Shown: positions 9,473 through 17,748, numbered from the stretch's first letter. The stretch is 50,874 bases of DNA from 02-FULL-45-11b sp041663485 (GCA_041663485.1 JBAYMO010000004.1:1-50874), one strand, 5' to 3'. Notes: generated from the letters alone by a model not told the origin. Made by a program: numbers and translations.

Positions 9473-9805
9473 TTATTCTACTTTCACGGCCGTGCCATAA
9501 CACAAAACTTCCGTTACGCCGCCCATAAGCTCTGTCGTATCATAACGCACGCCAATCACGCCATTGGCTCCCAAATCTTCGGCATGTTTAATCATCAAAT
9601 CAAACGCTTCCTGACGGGTTTGCTCGCAAAGGTTGGTAAACAATGAAATATTGCCGCCCACCAGAGTTTGCAAACTAGCTCCAACCGAACCGACAATAGA
9701 ACGAGAACGAACGATAATGCCTTTAACTAAGCCAAAATTGTCGATAATTTTTCTGTTAGGAACTTCAAAGGCCGTGGTAACATTTTTATAATCCATAAAT
9801 TTCAT
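9473..9805 (-). CDS. YbjQ/UPF0145 family protein
   Basis: A 110-residue protein of the YbjQ (DUF74) family, shown by V-R-S-R-S-I-V-G, a central G-G-x-I-S-x-F-T-N-L-C-E-x-T-R-Q-E-A and G-A-N-G-V-I-G-V-R-Y-D-T. These proteins form pentamers and are sometimes called heavy-metal binding; their role is not settled. Length is normal. It is monocistronic by spacing. Confidence 0.88.
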   Translation of the reverse strand: MKFMDYKNVTTAFEVPNRKIIDNFGLVKGIIVRSRSIVGSVGASLQTLVGGNISLFTNLCEQTRQEAFDLMIKHAEDLGANGVIGVRYDTTELMGGVTEVLCYGTAVKVE

Positions 9806-9899
9806 TATTTATTAGCCTACCATAATTTTACCACATTAAACCTATTAAAAAAAGCCTGGGCAGACTAAAAAATATTCCAAATTAAACAAGAAAAAATAA

Positions 9900-11393
9900 T
9901 TACTCAACCACGACTTTTTCCAATTTTTTGCCTTTGGGCACGATAATTAATAATGAAGTAACAGTGGCCAAAAGCAATAAGCCTCCGCCAATCATAAAAA
10001 CATCATGATAAGCGTTAATCTGAGCTTTAAGAGTAATTAAACTAACGAACTCAGCGTAGCTTTGCTGACTCAAAACATTTAACCGGCTTGATTGAGCAAT
10101 GCTTAAGACATTATTTTCCGTAGAAGTATTTAAAATGGTGGTAAAAACCGCGATGCCAAAAGCGCCGGAAATATTTCTGGCCAAAGCCAAAACCGAAGAG
10201 GCGCTCCCCACTTCTTCGGTCGGTACGGTCGCGGTAATGATATTAGTTCGCTCAGCCATACCCAAACCCATACCGAAAGCCATCACACAAATTGGGATTA
10301 TAATATCGATGGAAGTTGAACGAGCATCTAAACCGGTAAACATGAATAAACCGATGGCGGCGATAAATGAACTAACCATAATGACGTACCGAGGCTCAAC
10401 TTTATTCGAAAAACTACCGCCAATCGGCGCGCCCAGCATCATAAAAAAAGCCATGGGCATATAAAGAAAGCCGGTTTGCGTCGCATTCAAACCCAAATAG
10501 GTTTGAGCAAAAATTGAAATGGGAAAAATTACGCTCATCATGCCCATAAAAAGCAAGAAATTATTTAGAATGGTGTAATTGAATGATTTAATCTTAAAAA
10601 ATTTCAAATCAACAATCGGTTCTTTAATTTTTTGCTCAATGAGGATAAAGACAAAAAGAAAAAACACGGTGGCAAAATAACAAAGCAAGCTGTTGGCTGA
10701 AGTCCAGCCCCAATCAAAGCCTTTTTCCAAAACCAAAACCATGGCCGCCAATGATACACCAAGAGTAATTGAGCCCCACCAATCAAAGCTAACATTTTTA
10801 GCCTCAGACTTGGATTCATGAATAAACATTATGGCCATAACCAAACCAACCAAACCCACCGGTAGATTCAAAAGAAAAATTGACGGCCAACCGAAATTAT
10901 CAACCAAGGGTCCGCCAATTAGCGGGCCAAAAACCGCGGCCGCGGCAAAAGAAGCCGACCACAAACCCAAAGCCTGGGCTCGCTTGGCCGGATCACGAAA
11001 AGTTACGGCAATTATAGCCATGGCCGTTGGATAGTCAGCCGAGCCGGCAATAGCTTGAATAATTCTAAAGACAATCATGGAACTGAGATTCCAAGACAGT
11101 CCGGATAGCACTGAACCAATGATAAAAACCACAAAACCCGCAATGTAAATTTTCTTACGGCCGATCGTATCGCCTAATTTTCCCCAAATTGGCACGAAGA
11201 TGGCATTGGCAATAATGTAGGCCGTAGAGATCCAGCCGGCCGCGGAAACGGTAATGCCAAAATCATCAATAATATCCGGCGTCGCCAAACCCACAATGGT
11301 CTGGTCTAGGCGACCCAAAAAAGTCCCGATAATTACTGTGAGTAAAATCAGCCAAGTGTGATCTTTCTTAGTTTTATTTTTGGCTAAAGCCAT
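9900..11393 (-). CDS. DHA2 family (EmrB/QacA) multidrug efflux MFS transporter
   Basis: A 497-residue protein with 14 predicted helices. Motif A is G-K-L-G-D-T-I-G-R-K after TM2, motif D1 is L-D-x-T-I-V in TM1 and motif C (G-P-L-I-G-G-P-L-V-D) is in TM5. These define the drug:H+ antiporter-2 family. It is the last gene of a four-gene operon (marR, two HlyD-type adaptors, this pump), which implies export of toxic small molecules sensed by MarR. Only 6 bp separates it from the adaptor stop. Confidence 0.92.
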   Translation of the reverse strand: MALAKNKTKKDHTWLILLTVIIGTFLGRLDQTIVGLATPDIIDDFGITVSAAGWISTAYIIANAIFVPIWGKLGDTIGRKKIYIAGFVVFIIGSVLSGLSWNLSSMIVFRIIQAIAGSADYPTAMAIIAVTFRDPAKRAQALGLWSASFAAAAVFGPLIGGPLVDNFGWPSIFLLNLPVGLVGLVMAIMFIHESKSEAKNVSFDWWGSITLGVSLAAMVLVLEKGFDWGWTSANSLLCYFATVFFLFVFILIEQKIKEPIVDLKFFKIKSFNYTILNNFLLFMGMMSVIFPISIFAQTYLGLNATQTGFLYMPMAFFMMLGAPIGGSFSNKVEPRYVIMVSSFIAAIGLFMFTGLDARSTSIDIIIPICVMAFGMGLGMAERTNIITATVPTEEVGSASSVLALARNISGAFGIAVFTTILNTSTENNVLSIAQSSRLNVLSQQSYAEFVSLITLKAQINAYHDVFMIGGGLLLLATVTSLLIIVPKGKKLEKVVVE

Positions 11394-11399
11394 GGTATC

Positions 11400-12107
11400 T
11401 TAGTTTTTATAAATATAAATTTTAGCCGACATGCCATCTTTGAGCTCCGGATAAGTATCGGCATTGAATCTGACTTTAACGTCAAATTCTTTGACTTCAC
11501 GTTTGTCGGAAATATTAAACACCACCCCGGAATCTCTTGAGGCCGGACTGATTTCATCAACCGTGCCGTAATAAGTTCGGCCGGAAAAAGCATCAACGAC
11601 AAATTCCGCGCGCTGACCAACGTTAAGATAACGCAAGCCCTTGTCTTCCCCGACTCGGCCTACCACGCGCAAATCTGAAGACTGAATCATAGTTACGACT
11701 GATTCGCCGGCACCAAAAAGTTTGCCTAAATTATCATTAGCGCTGATGATCAAACCAGCCACTTTGGTTTTTACCAATTCATTACCCACTCGCGCCACAG
11801 GCGTGTTGGCTAAAACCACATCACCTTCTTTAACAAAAATTTCCTCCAAAGCTCCGGCGTGAGTTGAAGCCAAAGAAATATGAGTAGCGCTGATTTGAGC
11901 CTTTTCCACGTAAACTCGGCTTTGATAAACCTGCCAATACCAAATACCGCCCAGGGTCAAAACCACGACTAAACCGATCAAGCCGGACATGATCCAAACA
12001 TTATGCCTGATTTTCTTCAGAATATTTTCTTCTTTTTTTAAGATTTGTTTTTCTTCGGCTAAAATCTTTTTTTCTTCTTTCAATAATTCTTTGTTGTCCA
12101 TATTCAT
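11400..12107 (-). CDS. HlyD/EmrA-like membrane fusion protein
   Basis: A 235-residue protein with an N-terminal Lys/Glu coiled coil, one TM helix (about 36-56), then a barrel-sandwich (lipoyl-like) and beta-barrel layout: A-Q-I-S-A-T-H-I-S, E-I-F-V-K-E-G-D-V-V and K-D-G-M-S-A-K-I-Y at the end. It lacks the long alpha hairpin of proteobacterial EmrA, which fits a monoderm cell where no outer-membrane channel must be reached. It precedes the DHA2 pump. Confidence 0.85.
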   Translation of the reverse strand: MNMDNKELLKEEKKILAEEKQILKKEENILKKIRHNVWIMSGLIGLVVVLTLGGIWYWQVYQSRVYVEKAQISATHISLASTHAGALEEIFVKEGDVVLANTPVARVGNELVKTKVAGLIISANDNLGKLFGAGESVVTMIQSSDLRVVGRVGEDKGLRYLNVGQRAEFVVDAFSGRTYYGTVDEISPASRDSGVVFNISDKREVKEFDVKVRFNADTYPELKDGMSAKIYIYKN

Positions 12108-12115
12108 TGTAATTA

Positions 12116-13735
12116 TTAATTACCAAAATTTACTACCCGATCATTTTCGATCAAACCAGAAATAATTTCCGTCTGACCATCTTGACCGGTAATACCAACT
12201 TCAACTTTTTGCTGTTTTAAGCTGCCCTGACCATCGTCTATCATGACGAATTTCTCCAAACCTTTGGTCATAATGGTTTGACTGGGAATGATTAAAACTC
12301 CGGTTTTATTCTGAGTACCAATCTCAATATTAGCCGTCAGTCCGGATTTGATTTTTTCATTATCCTGACTAAATTGGAGTTTAGTCTTGTAAACCGCTGA
12401 ACCATTTAAAATAGTTTCGGCCGGATCAATAGCGATTAGCGTGGCATCAAAAATTTCGCTACCACCATAAGCATCCAAAGTTACCTTGGCCAGATCCCCC
12501 ACCTTAACTTTGGCGATGTCGGCCTCAGCGATATAAGTTTCGATTTGATATTTAGTCTTGGAAATTAATGAAACCACCGGCACCGTGGGAGAAATAATTT
12601 CACCGACCTTAGCGTCTTGTTTGGTGATTACGCCATCCATCGGCGCGGTAATTATGGTTTTGGCAATTTGGGCGGCAACGGCAGAAGCACTGGCCTGAGC
12701 TGATTTTAAAACTGACTCCTGGGCCTGAATTTGCTCGACTGACGCTCCGGCTTGCTTAAGAACTAAAGCGCTTTGGGCATTATCAACCGCGCCTTGAGCC
12801 GTGGCGATTAAACTGTCATTAGCCGCCTTTTGGACGCGGATCGCCTCTTGTTTGGCGCTTAAGGTAATAAGCTCCGTCGTCAAATTGCTCTTTTCCGCAG
12901 ACAAATTAGTTTTATCAGTCGCCGTTAAATCATAAGTAATAGGTACGGCATCCAAAACGTTCTTAACCTTTTGCAAAGCCATAACAGTTTGATTAACCGC
13001 TTGGTCGATATTTTCCTGAGTCGGATTATTTAAAGCGCTTTGCACTTGACCAAAAGCGCCACCAGTCAAAGGATTAATCATCGCAGCTGTCCATTTACCC
13101 GAGTCGCCACTGGCACCCAAAAGAGTTACTAAGGCAAAAGATTTTTTATTGGCAATATCATCAATATCACGATCAGGCGATGATGTTAAAAAATGATTTA
13201 ACTGGATATCAGTTAAAGTAAGCATGGCAGACTTAGCCATGGTGGTTGATCGCTGAGCGGCATTCAACGCCGCTTCGTAAACATTCTTTAAATCAACAGT
13301 GGCTTTAGTCTTGATGTTGTCCAGATTAGTTGTCGCGCCGCTCAGCTGGGTCTGAGAAAGCTGCAAATCTTCAGCTCGCGCGCCTTTTTTCATTTCGTTT
13401 AATCTGGCCTGAGCGCCATCAGCGGCGGATTTTGCCTGCTGATAAGAAGCCGATAAATCACTGGAATCAATAGACACTAAACTTTGTCCGGCCTTAACTT
13501 CTTGACCAACCTCGACGTTGACTGAACGCACTTTACCGCCCAAACCAAAAGCTAAATCAACGCTCTCGGCGGGTTTGACTTGGCCGGTCACACTGACTTT
13601 CTGACTAATATCGCCTTTTTTTACCTGGACATAATCGTAATTTGACTTGCTACTCGGCCATAAGCTGCAGCCAGATGTAATTAAACTTAAACCTAACAAT
13701 AAAACCACGGCCAATTTTGCATTAAACTTTTTCAT
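12116..13735 (-). CDS. HlyD/MacA-like efflux adaptor lipoprotein
   Basis: A 539-residue protein with a lipobox (L-I-T-S-G-C at about residues 18-23), so likely membrane-linked lipoprotein. The N-terminal half lipoyl domain (S-V-N-V-E-V-G-Q-E-V-K-A-G-Q) is followed by a long coiled-coil hairpin of about 250 residues, the second lipoyl half (I-T-A-P-M-D-G-V-I-T) and a beta-barrel. This is MacA-like. It overlaps the end of marR by 14 bp and so is translated with it. Two adaptors for one pump are unusual. Confidence 0.88.
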   Translation of the reverse strand: MKKFNAKLAVVLLLGLSLITSGCSLWPSSKSNYDYVQVKKGDISQKVSVTGQVKPAESVDLAFGLGGKVRSVNVEVGQEVKAGQSLVSIDSSDLSASYQQAKSAADGAQARLNEMKKGARAEDLQLSQTQLSGATTNLDNIKTKATVDLKNVYEAALNAAQRSTTMAKSAMLTLTDIQLNHFLTSSPDRDIDDIANKKSFALVTLLGASGDSGKWTAAMINPLTGGAFGQVQSALNNPTQENIDQAVNQTVMALQKVKNVLDAVPITYDLTATDKTNLSAEKSNLTTELITLSAKQEAIRVQKAANDSLIATAQGAVDNAQSALVLKQAGASVEQIQAQESVLKSAQASASAVAAQIAKTIITAPMDGVITKQDAKVGEIISPTVPVVSLISKTKYQIETYIAEADIAKVKVGDLAKVTLDAYGGSEIFDATLIAIDPAETILNGSAVYKTKLQFSQDNEKIKSGLTANIEIGTQNKTGVLIIPSQTIMTKGLEKFVMIDDGQGSLKQQKVEVGITGQDGQTEIISGLIENDRVVNFGN

Positions 13736-14156
13736 AATTTTGCTGACTGATAATATTAGATAATTTTTTTAAAATTTTAATTAAGTTTCTTTGATCTGCT
13801 TCATCCAGACTAGACAATAAATTTAAAAATTTATCTTTACCCTGGCAAATAATTCTTTCCACTTTTTCAGTTGCTTCCAAGCGGGTCTGGCGACGATCGT
13901 GGCTATCCGGCAATCGACGAATCAACTTCATCTTAGCCAAGTTGTCAATCAAAACCGTCGCCGAAGGCCGAGTGATACAAAGATAATCGGCCACTTCTTT
14001 CATTAACGGATTTTTATTTTCTTTAATAAATTTTAAAGTCTCCCTTTGGAGTACGGAAATATTTAGCTGACCGCGTTCTTCTTTGAACCGATCGTGAATT
14101 AAGCGACCGGTGGAAAAAAACAAAGAAATCAGCTCATCATTGTGGATTTTATCCAT
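13722..14156 (-). CDS. MarR family transcriptional regulator
   Basis: A 144-residue winged-helix protein: helices 1-2 for dimerisation, a recognition region around D-Y-L-C-I-T-R-P-S-A-T-V-L-I-D-N-L and the wing D-S-H-D-R-R-Q-T-R-L, typical of MarR (D-x-R-D-x-R). It is the first gene of the efflux operon and probably represses it through a palindrome overlapping the promoter. Family members release DNA on binding phenolic or lipophilic drugs. Confidence 0.92.
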   Translation of the reverse strand: MDKIHNDELISLFFSTGRLIHDRFKEERGQLNISVLQRETLKFIKENKNPLMKEVADYLCITRPSATVLIDNLAKMKLIRRLPDSHDRRQTRLEATEKVERIICQGKDKFLNLLSSLDEADQRNLIKILKKLSNIISQQNYEKV

Positions 14157-14176
14157 ATGATTAGATATTAATATAG

Positions 14177-14216
14177 TTAGATTATCTAATTATATCAAAC
14201 TGACAGAATTTGTCAA
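14177..14216 (-). promoter_or_regulatory. Efflux operon promoter with candidate MarR operator
   Basis: On the minus strand there is a perfect -35 TTGACA, a 16-bp spacer and a perfect -10 TATAAT. Directly downstream of, and touching, the -10 is TTAGATAATCTAA, an inverted repeat with one central mismatch. This position suits steric repression by MarR. A second weak TTAGATATTAA half-site lies nearer the start codon. Confidence 0.8.
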
Positions 14217-14282
14217 CTAGCTGTACTAGTTAAATACCCATACCCAAAAGACCGGGCTTTGGAAAAATTCAAAAATTTCATT

Positions 14283-14316
14283 AAAGCAAAAACAGGCTTT
14301 TGCCTGTTTTTGCTTT
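14283..14316. terminator. Strong terminator downstream of tRNA-Pro
   Basis: A perfect 15-bp stem (AAAGCAAAAACAGGC / GCCTGTTTTTGCTTT) with a TTTT loop. It closes the tRNA-Pro transcript and insulates the divergent efflux promoter. Confidence 0.8.
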
Positions 14317-14340
14317 GGTAATAGTAGTTAAAAATTTTTA

Positions 14341-14414
14341 TCGGGCCGGCGGGACTCGAACCCGCGGTCTCATGCACCCCATGCATGCGCGATAGCCAAC
14401 TTCGCTACGGCCCG
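14341..14414 (-). tRNA. tRNA-Pro (anticodon GGG)
   Basis: A full 74-nt cloverleaf: acceptor CGGGCCG/CGGCCCG, D-stem GCGA/TCGC with GG in the loop, anticodon stem CATGC/GCATG with loop ATGGGGT (anticodon GGG), T-stem GCGGG/CCCGC with loop TTCGAGT, and discriminator A. C1-G72 and A73 match bacterial proline tRNAs. CCA is not encoded. Confidence 0.95.
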
Positions 14415-14445
14415 ATAAAAATTTCTAGTAAGTTAATATTAACGA

Positions 14446-14703
14446 TAAAAAAACAAACCTGCAAGTCCAGGTTGTCTGTCTTTAGTGAACTTCACTATGA
14501 TTGGCCAAAATTTTGGCTGTAATTCAGCCGGCCATGTCTGGTAATTTGGCGGCAAAAGAATAAGGTTTACCCTACGCTTGAGCGCTAAATTCGCAGTATT
14601 AGGCCTTTGGGTCCGCAAGTGAGCCGCCAAAGCAGTCACTAATTTAGGTGCCCTACGAAAAAGGTTGTCCCAAAACTTTCACCAACCATAACCAATGAAG
14701 TTC
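14446..14703 (-). ncRNA. Unassigned structured RNA with own promoter and terminator
   Basis: This stretch has no convincing gene. A -10 TATAAT (14710-14715) would start a transcript near 14703, and it ends in a terminator (AACCTG, loop, CAGGTT, then T7). Near the 5' end TGAACTTCA can pair with TGAAGTTCA near the 3' end, closing the molecule. Inside, TTTGGCGGC is perfectly complementary to GCCGCCAAA, CTTTGG to CCAAAG, GGTTG to CAACC, and GGCTG-AATTA-CAGCC forms a local hairpin. Closed ends and nested helices suggest a housekeeping-type RNA such as 6S RNA. RNase P and tmRNA core motifs were sought and not found. Confidence 0.5.
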
Positions 14704-14730
14704 AATTAAATTATAGCATCCTCAAAAAAA

Positions 14731-14766
14731 TAAAAAAAGTCGGTAAGGCGCATGGCTTTACCGACA
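14731..14766 (-). terminator. Terminator of the DAHP synthase/pheA operon
   Basis: GTCGGTAA pairs with TTACCGAC across a short GC-containing hairpin, followed by seven T on the minus strand, about 30 bp after the stop. Confidence 0.85.
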
Positions 14767-14795
14767 CAATGACAAAGGTCGAGATACGTAAAATA

Positions 14796-15833
14796 TCAGG
14801 CTGAAGGCCGCCCGATGGCCGCCGCGACCGCCTGAGCTTTTTTCATCAGCTCAACAAACTGCTCCGCTCGAAGCGACTGTTTGCCGTCGCACAAAGCGGC
14901 GTCGGGATTGTTGTGAACCTCCACTAGCAGACCATCCGCACCGGCGGCAACCGCGCCTAAGGCGATATCAATTACCAACTCGCGATTACCCGCAGTGTGG
15001 GAAGGGTCAAACATCACCGGATGATGTGTTAACCGCTTCACGACCGGGATAGCGTCAATATCATCATTGAAGCGCGTGTAACCGTTGCTGATACCGCGAA
15101 CGCCGCGAGCACAAAGAATTACTCTGGGATTACCGGCATCCACGATGTATTCCGCGGCCAAAAGCCATTCGTCAATCGTTGACGCCATCCCTCGCTTCAA
15201 GATGACGGGCTTATCTTGCTGCCCGACCGCTTTAAGCAAAGAATAATTGCCCATGTTGGCCGTACCAACCTGCAAGACATCAACATATTTGGCCACCAAA
15301 GGTACCAACTCCGGCGAAGTGACTTCAGTGACAGTGGCCAAGCCGGTCTGCTGTTTGGTTTGCTGCAACAGTCGCAAGCCCTCTTCTCCCAGACCCTGAA
15401 AGGCAAAAACCGACTTGCGAGGTTTGTCGGCTCCTCCACGCATCGCATTAGCCCCAGCGGCTTTAACGATATTGGCGCAGGCTAACAATTGCTCGGCCGA
15501 CTCAACCGCACACGGACCGGCAATAACCACCAGTGGTTTAGTCGCGCCAATTGAGACACCGTTGAGCTTGACGGAGAAATCTTCCGGATGTGAAGCGCGG
15601 GCCGTCAGTCGAAACTGAGTCGTGGCGACAACGGCGCTGAGCACGAAAGGCAAGCTCTGAAAAAATTCCTGCAGGGCCAACTTTTTCTCGGAAGGAACTT
15701 CTCCGATGCAGTTAACCACGATAATCTCCTCTCCCTGAGAAACCACGGCTTGCTTGAAGCCGACGTTTAAAGCTTCGCTTTGAATCTTGGCGATTTGCTC
15801 CAAAGAACAATCGCCACGAACTTGAACAAACAT
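14796..15833 (-). CDS. aroF: 3-deoxy-7-phosphoheptulonate (DAHP) synthase, class I-beta
   Basis: A 345-residue protein. It condenses phosphoenolpyruvate and erythrose 4-phosphate, the first step to aromatic amino acids. A ferredoxin-like N-terminal domain (1-70, as in Thermotoga-type enzymes, where it mediates feedback control) precedes the barrel. Visible blocks are A-G-P-C-A-V-E-S (105-112), G-G-A-D-K-P-R-K-S (133-141), I-L-K-R-G-M, F-D-P-S-H-T-A-G and L-V-E-V-H-N-N-P. Some positions differ from the usual signatures (L-C-A-R-G-V-R-G for L-C-E-R-G-I-R). Its SD, AGGAGG, lies inside the end of pheA, 2 bp apart from it. Control is likely by the Phe/Tyr leader upstream of the operon. Confidence 0.92.
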   Translation of the reverse strand: MFVQVRGDCSLEQIAKIQSEALNVGFKQAVVSQGEEIIVVNCIGEVPSEKKLALQEFFQSLPFVLSAVVATTQFRLTARASHPEDFSVKLNGVSIGATKPLVVIAGPCAVESAEQLLACANIVKAAGANAMRGGADKPRKSVFAFQGLGEEGLRLLQQTKQQTGLATVTEVTSPELVPLVAKYVDVLQVGTANMGNYSLLKAVGQQDKPVILKRGMASTIDEWLLAAEYIVDAGNPRVILCARGVRGISNGYTRFNDDIDAIPVVKRLTHHPVMFDPSHTAGNRELVIDIALGAVAAGADGLLVEVHNNPDAALCDGKQSLRAEQFVELMKKAQAVAAAIGRPSA

Positions 15834-15835
15834 GG

Positions 15836-16690
15836 CTACACCTCCTGGGGTAAAAGCATGGTGGCTTTAGGGTAAGAACCGACGATAACGATTTCCGAGG
15901 TGAACCGCTCTTGCAACTGCTTAATGGCCGAAGCAAAGACCGGATCGCTTTGATGACCGTCAACGTCAATCCAGAAATAAAATTCTCCCAGCCGCCGCTT
16001 GTTGGTAAAAGAAGTAATCCGGCTCAGATTCAACCCCTGGTAATAAAACGCTCCAAGGGCATGATACAAGGCACCCGCCTCATTGTTGGTGGAAAAAAAC
16101 AAAGTTGTCTTACTCTGGCCAATATTGGCAATCTTGGGTCCACCCAACACAACAAACCGCGTGACGTTATGCTGGGAATCACCAATATCTTGAGCTAAAA
16201 CTGCCAGACCAAACTGCTCGGCGGCCTGGAACGAACCGATGGCGACCGAAGTGCTGGACAAAGATTGGGCCACACGTTCAACCGCTTGAGCCGTGCTGCT
16301 CACCGATGTCCTAACCCAGTCGTGTTCGGCCAGATAATCCGAGCATTGAGCCAATCCCTGGGGATGCGAAATGACTTCGGTAACCAAGTCTAAATCCGTT
16401 CCCGACTTTCCCAAAAGCATCTGACGAATCGGAATCATCACCTCTTCGGTAATGCGCAAAGTGGGCGTCGTCCAAATCCGAGTCATCAAAAAATCAATCG
16501 TATCGTGCACGACATCACCCAAAACATTCTCCAGTGGTACAATCGCCCGGTCAACCTGGCCTTGGACAAAAGCTTCCAATAGTTCAGGCAGCGAGGCATA
16601 TCCAATCAGTTCGAATTTGCCCACCGACCAAATCGTCGCCGCTTGAGCTGAAAAAGTACCCTGGGGACCCAAATATCCAAGTCGTAGCAT
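15836..16690 (-). CDS. pheA: Prephenate dehydratase with ACT domain
   Basis: A 284-residue enzyme converting prephenate to phenylpyruvate. It begins with L-G-Y-L-G-P-Q-G-T-F-S, has V-P-L-E-N around 51-55 and the catalytic T-R-F at 177-179. A C-terminal ACT domain (about 198-280) has E-A-G-A-L-Y in place of G-A-L-A; the usual E-S-R-P loop reads S-F-T-N-K, so phenylalanine sensing may be altered. No chorismate mutase domain is fused. SD AAGGAG sits 8 bases before the ATG. Confidence 0.93.
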   Translation of the reverse strand: MLRLGYLGPQGTFSAQAATIWSVGKFELIGYASLPELLEAFVQGQVDRAIVPLENVLGDVVHDTIDFLMTRIWTTPTLRITEEVMIPIRQMLLGKSGTDLDLVTEVISHPQGLAQCSDYLAEHDWVRTSVSSTAQAVERVAQSLSSTSVAIGSFQAAEQFGLAVLAQDIGDSQHNVTRFVVLGGPKIANIGQSKTTLFFSTNNEAGALYHALGAFYYQGLNLSRITSFTNKRRLGEFYFWIDVDGHQSDPVFASAIKQLQERFTSEIVIVGSYPKATMLLPQEV

Positions 16691-16701
16691 GTCAGTACTC
16701 C

Positions 16702-17115
16702 TTATGAGGGTATGTTTGCCGCCGTCGGCAACAAACTTGCTTGAATCTGTTGCAATTGTGTCAACTGCTCCTGGGCGGCTGACAGGTGGTTGGCCAAATA
16801 CTGCGCCAGCGTTTGCTCAATCATTTCTTTGATCTGGCTCGATGCCGCGTCAGCAAAATGAAACCGAACTTCATAGCTCGGCTTGACCGATTCGCCAAGA
16901 TAGAGCCGAAGGAAAAAAAGAATAAACACATCGCGATCAGTTTGATTTCTCACCCAATCTTTTGGCAATACGGCGACCAGCCGCAATTGGCCATAATCGG
17001 CTGAATCAAACATTTCACGCAACACCTCAACCAACTTCTTCCAAATATAACCGAATTTGGATGAAACTTCTTCAGTTACCAACTCCGATTCTCCAATCCT
17101 GATTTCAATTGACAT
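16702..17115 (-). CDS. Unknown protein in the aromatic operon
   Basis: A 137-residue acidic protein, not recognised. The N-terminal two thirds look alpha/beta (I-E-I-R-I-G-E-S, Y-E-V-R-F-H-F-A-D-A), and the C-terminal third is a Gln/Leu/Ala-rich helix that may form a coiled coil. It is translated from a strong AGGAGGAA SD with coding patterns like its neighbours, and lies 3 bp after the preceding gene and 11 bp before pheA. Position makes a role in aromatic metabolism or its control possible, without direct evidence. Confidence 0.7.
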   Translation of the reverse strand: MSIEIRIGESELVTEEVSSKFGYIWKKLVEVLREMFDSADYGQLRLVAVLPKDWVRNQTDRDVFILFFLRLYLGESVKPSYEVRFHFADAASSQIKEMIEQTLAQYLANHLSAAQEQLTQLQQIQASLLPTAANIPS

Positions 17116-17118
17116 AAT

Positions 17119-17466
17119 CTATTCCTCCTGGCCGTTCAAAAAATACGGCTTGTAGTTTTTTGGCCTGATAAAACCTTGGCCAATTACCCGACTCTCTCTC
17201 ACAAAACGACATTCGCCAACAGCCCGGTGGTGCAAAAAGGGACACCCATCCCCGCGACAGCCGCCGGACAAACAGTGATTCATCCAAGCTTGGCAATGAA
17301 CCAGATTGGGCGAAGCTGGATCAAACCGATCAACGACGATCGGCCTTTGACTACCCGGAAGCTGAAAAGGGCAGTCCATCTCAATGTGAGAACGTTTTAA
17401 GATGGACGCAGCCCACCGAAACAGAATCAAAACGAACTCCGGTAACATTCGCGCATGCCTCAGCAT
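17119..17466 (-). CDS. Cys-rich unknown protein, first gene of the aromatic operon
   Basis: A 115-residue protein, start chosen at the ATG behind the strong SD GGGAGGAAA. It has a hydrophobic N-terminal helix (L-P-E-F-V-L-I-L-F-R-W), then a D-C-P-F and a cluster C-x(6)-C-x(4)-C-x(4)-C-P-F-L-H-H-x(6)-C. The cysteine/histidine cluster suggests a metal or Fe-S site. It is not recognised as a family. It is the first reading frame after the Phe/Tyr attenuator. Confidence 0.65.
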   Translation of the reverse strand: MLRHARMLPEFVLILFRWAASILKRSHIEMDCPFQLPGSQRPIVVDRFDPASPNLVHCQAWMNHCLSGGCRGDGCPFLHHRAVGECRFVRESRVIGQGFIRPKNYKPYFLNGQEE

Positions 17467-17568
17467 AATTTTCCTCCCATAAAAAGTTGTATCCTTGTTT
17501 TCAAGGAGCATGCTTAGGTTCAATCCCTAATGTTTATCTTCGGAAAAAACAAACATCAGGGTATAAAC

Positions 17569-17594
17569 AAAAAACTGACCGTTTGGTAGTCAGT
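17569..17594 (-). terminator. Phe/Tyr attenuator: terminator hairpin
   Basis: ACTGAC pairs with GTCAGT (loop TACCAAACG), then TTTTTT. Its 5' arm CTGACTA can instead pair with TAGTCAG just after the leader stop codon (antiterminator), and that segment can alternatively pair with CTGAC in the last leader codons. This is the 1:2, 2:3, 3:4 scheme of classical attenuators. Confidence 0.82.
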
Positions 17595-17644
17595 GGCTTT
17601 TATAAATTTGCGTTGTATCTTAGGGCAAAAGCAAAGCTATCTGA

Positions 17645-17704
17645 CTACAGGTCAGTAAAATAGTTAAAGCTGAAAAAATAGTTATTGGCTCTAAGTTTTA
17701 TCAT
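17645..17704 (-). CDS. Phe/Tyr leader peptide of the aromatic operon
   Basis: A 19-codon ORF: M-I-K-L-R-A-N-N-Y-F-F-S-F-N-Y-F-T-D-L. Four Phe and two Tyr codons lie within residues 9-16, immediately before control region 1. Ribosome stalling there under low Phe-tRNA or Tyr-tRNA would cover region 1 and let the antiterminator form. The ATG lies only about 5 nt after the predicted transcription start, and there is no SD, so it should be translated as a nearly leaderless mRNA. It matches the operon's product pathway. Confidence 0.85.
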   Translation of the reverse strand: MIKLRANNYFFSFNYFTDL

Positions 17705-17715
17705 ATAATGTTTTC

Positions 17716-17744
17716 ATGTTAAACGATTAGATCAAATTTGTCAA
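17716..17744 (-). promoter_or_regulatory. Promoter of the aromatic operon
   Basis: TTGACA, a 17-bp spacer, TAACAT. The expected start point lies a few bases before the leader ATG. Confidence 0.8.
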
Positions 17745-17748
17745 GGGT

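Noticed and set aside
14439..14639. 66-codon GTG frame in the structured RNA region
   Set aside because: No SD, it runs through the predicted terminator T-run, and the nucleotide complementarity explains the region better.
14446..14703. RNase P RNA or tmRNA
   Set aside because: GGTAAACC resembles an RNase P element, but the ACAGAA...GGCTTA core is absent and the length is short. No tRNA-like ends or tag frame for tmRNA.
17689..17717. Earlier ATG (M-K-T-L-Y-D-K-T) as the aromatic leader
   Set aside because: It overlaps the -10 box, so it would not be transcribed, and it has no Phe codons.
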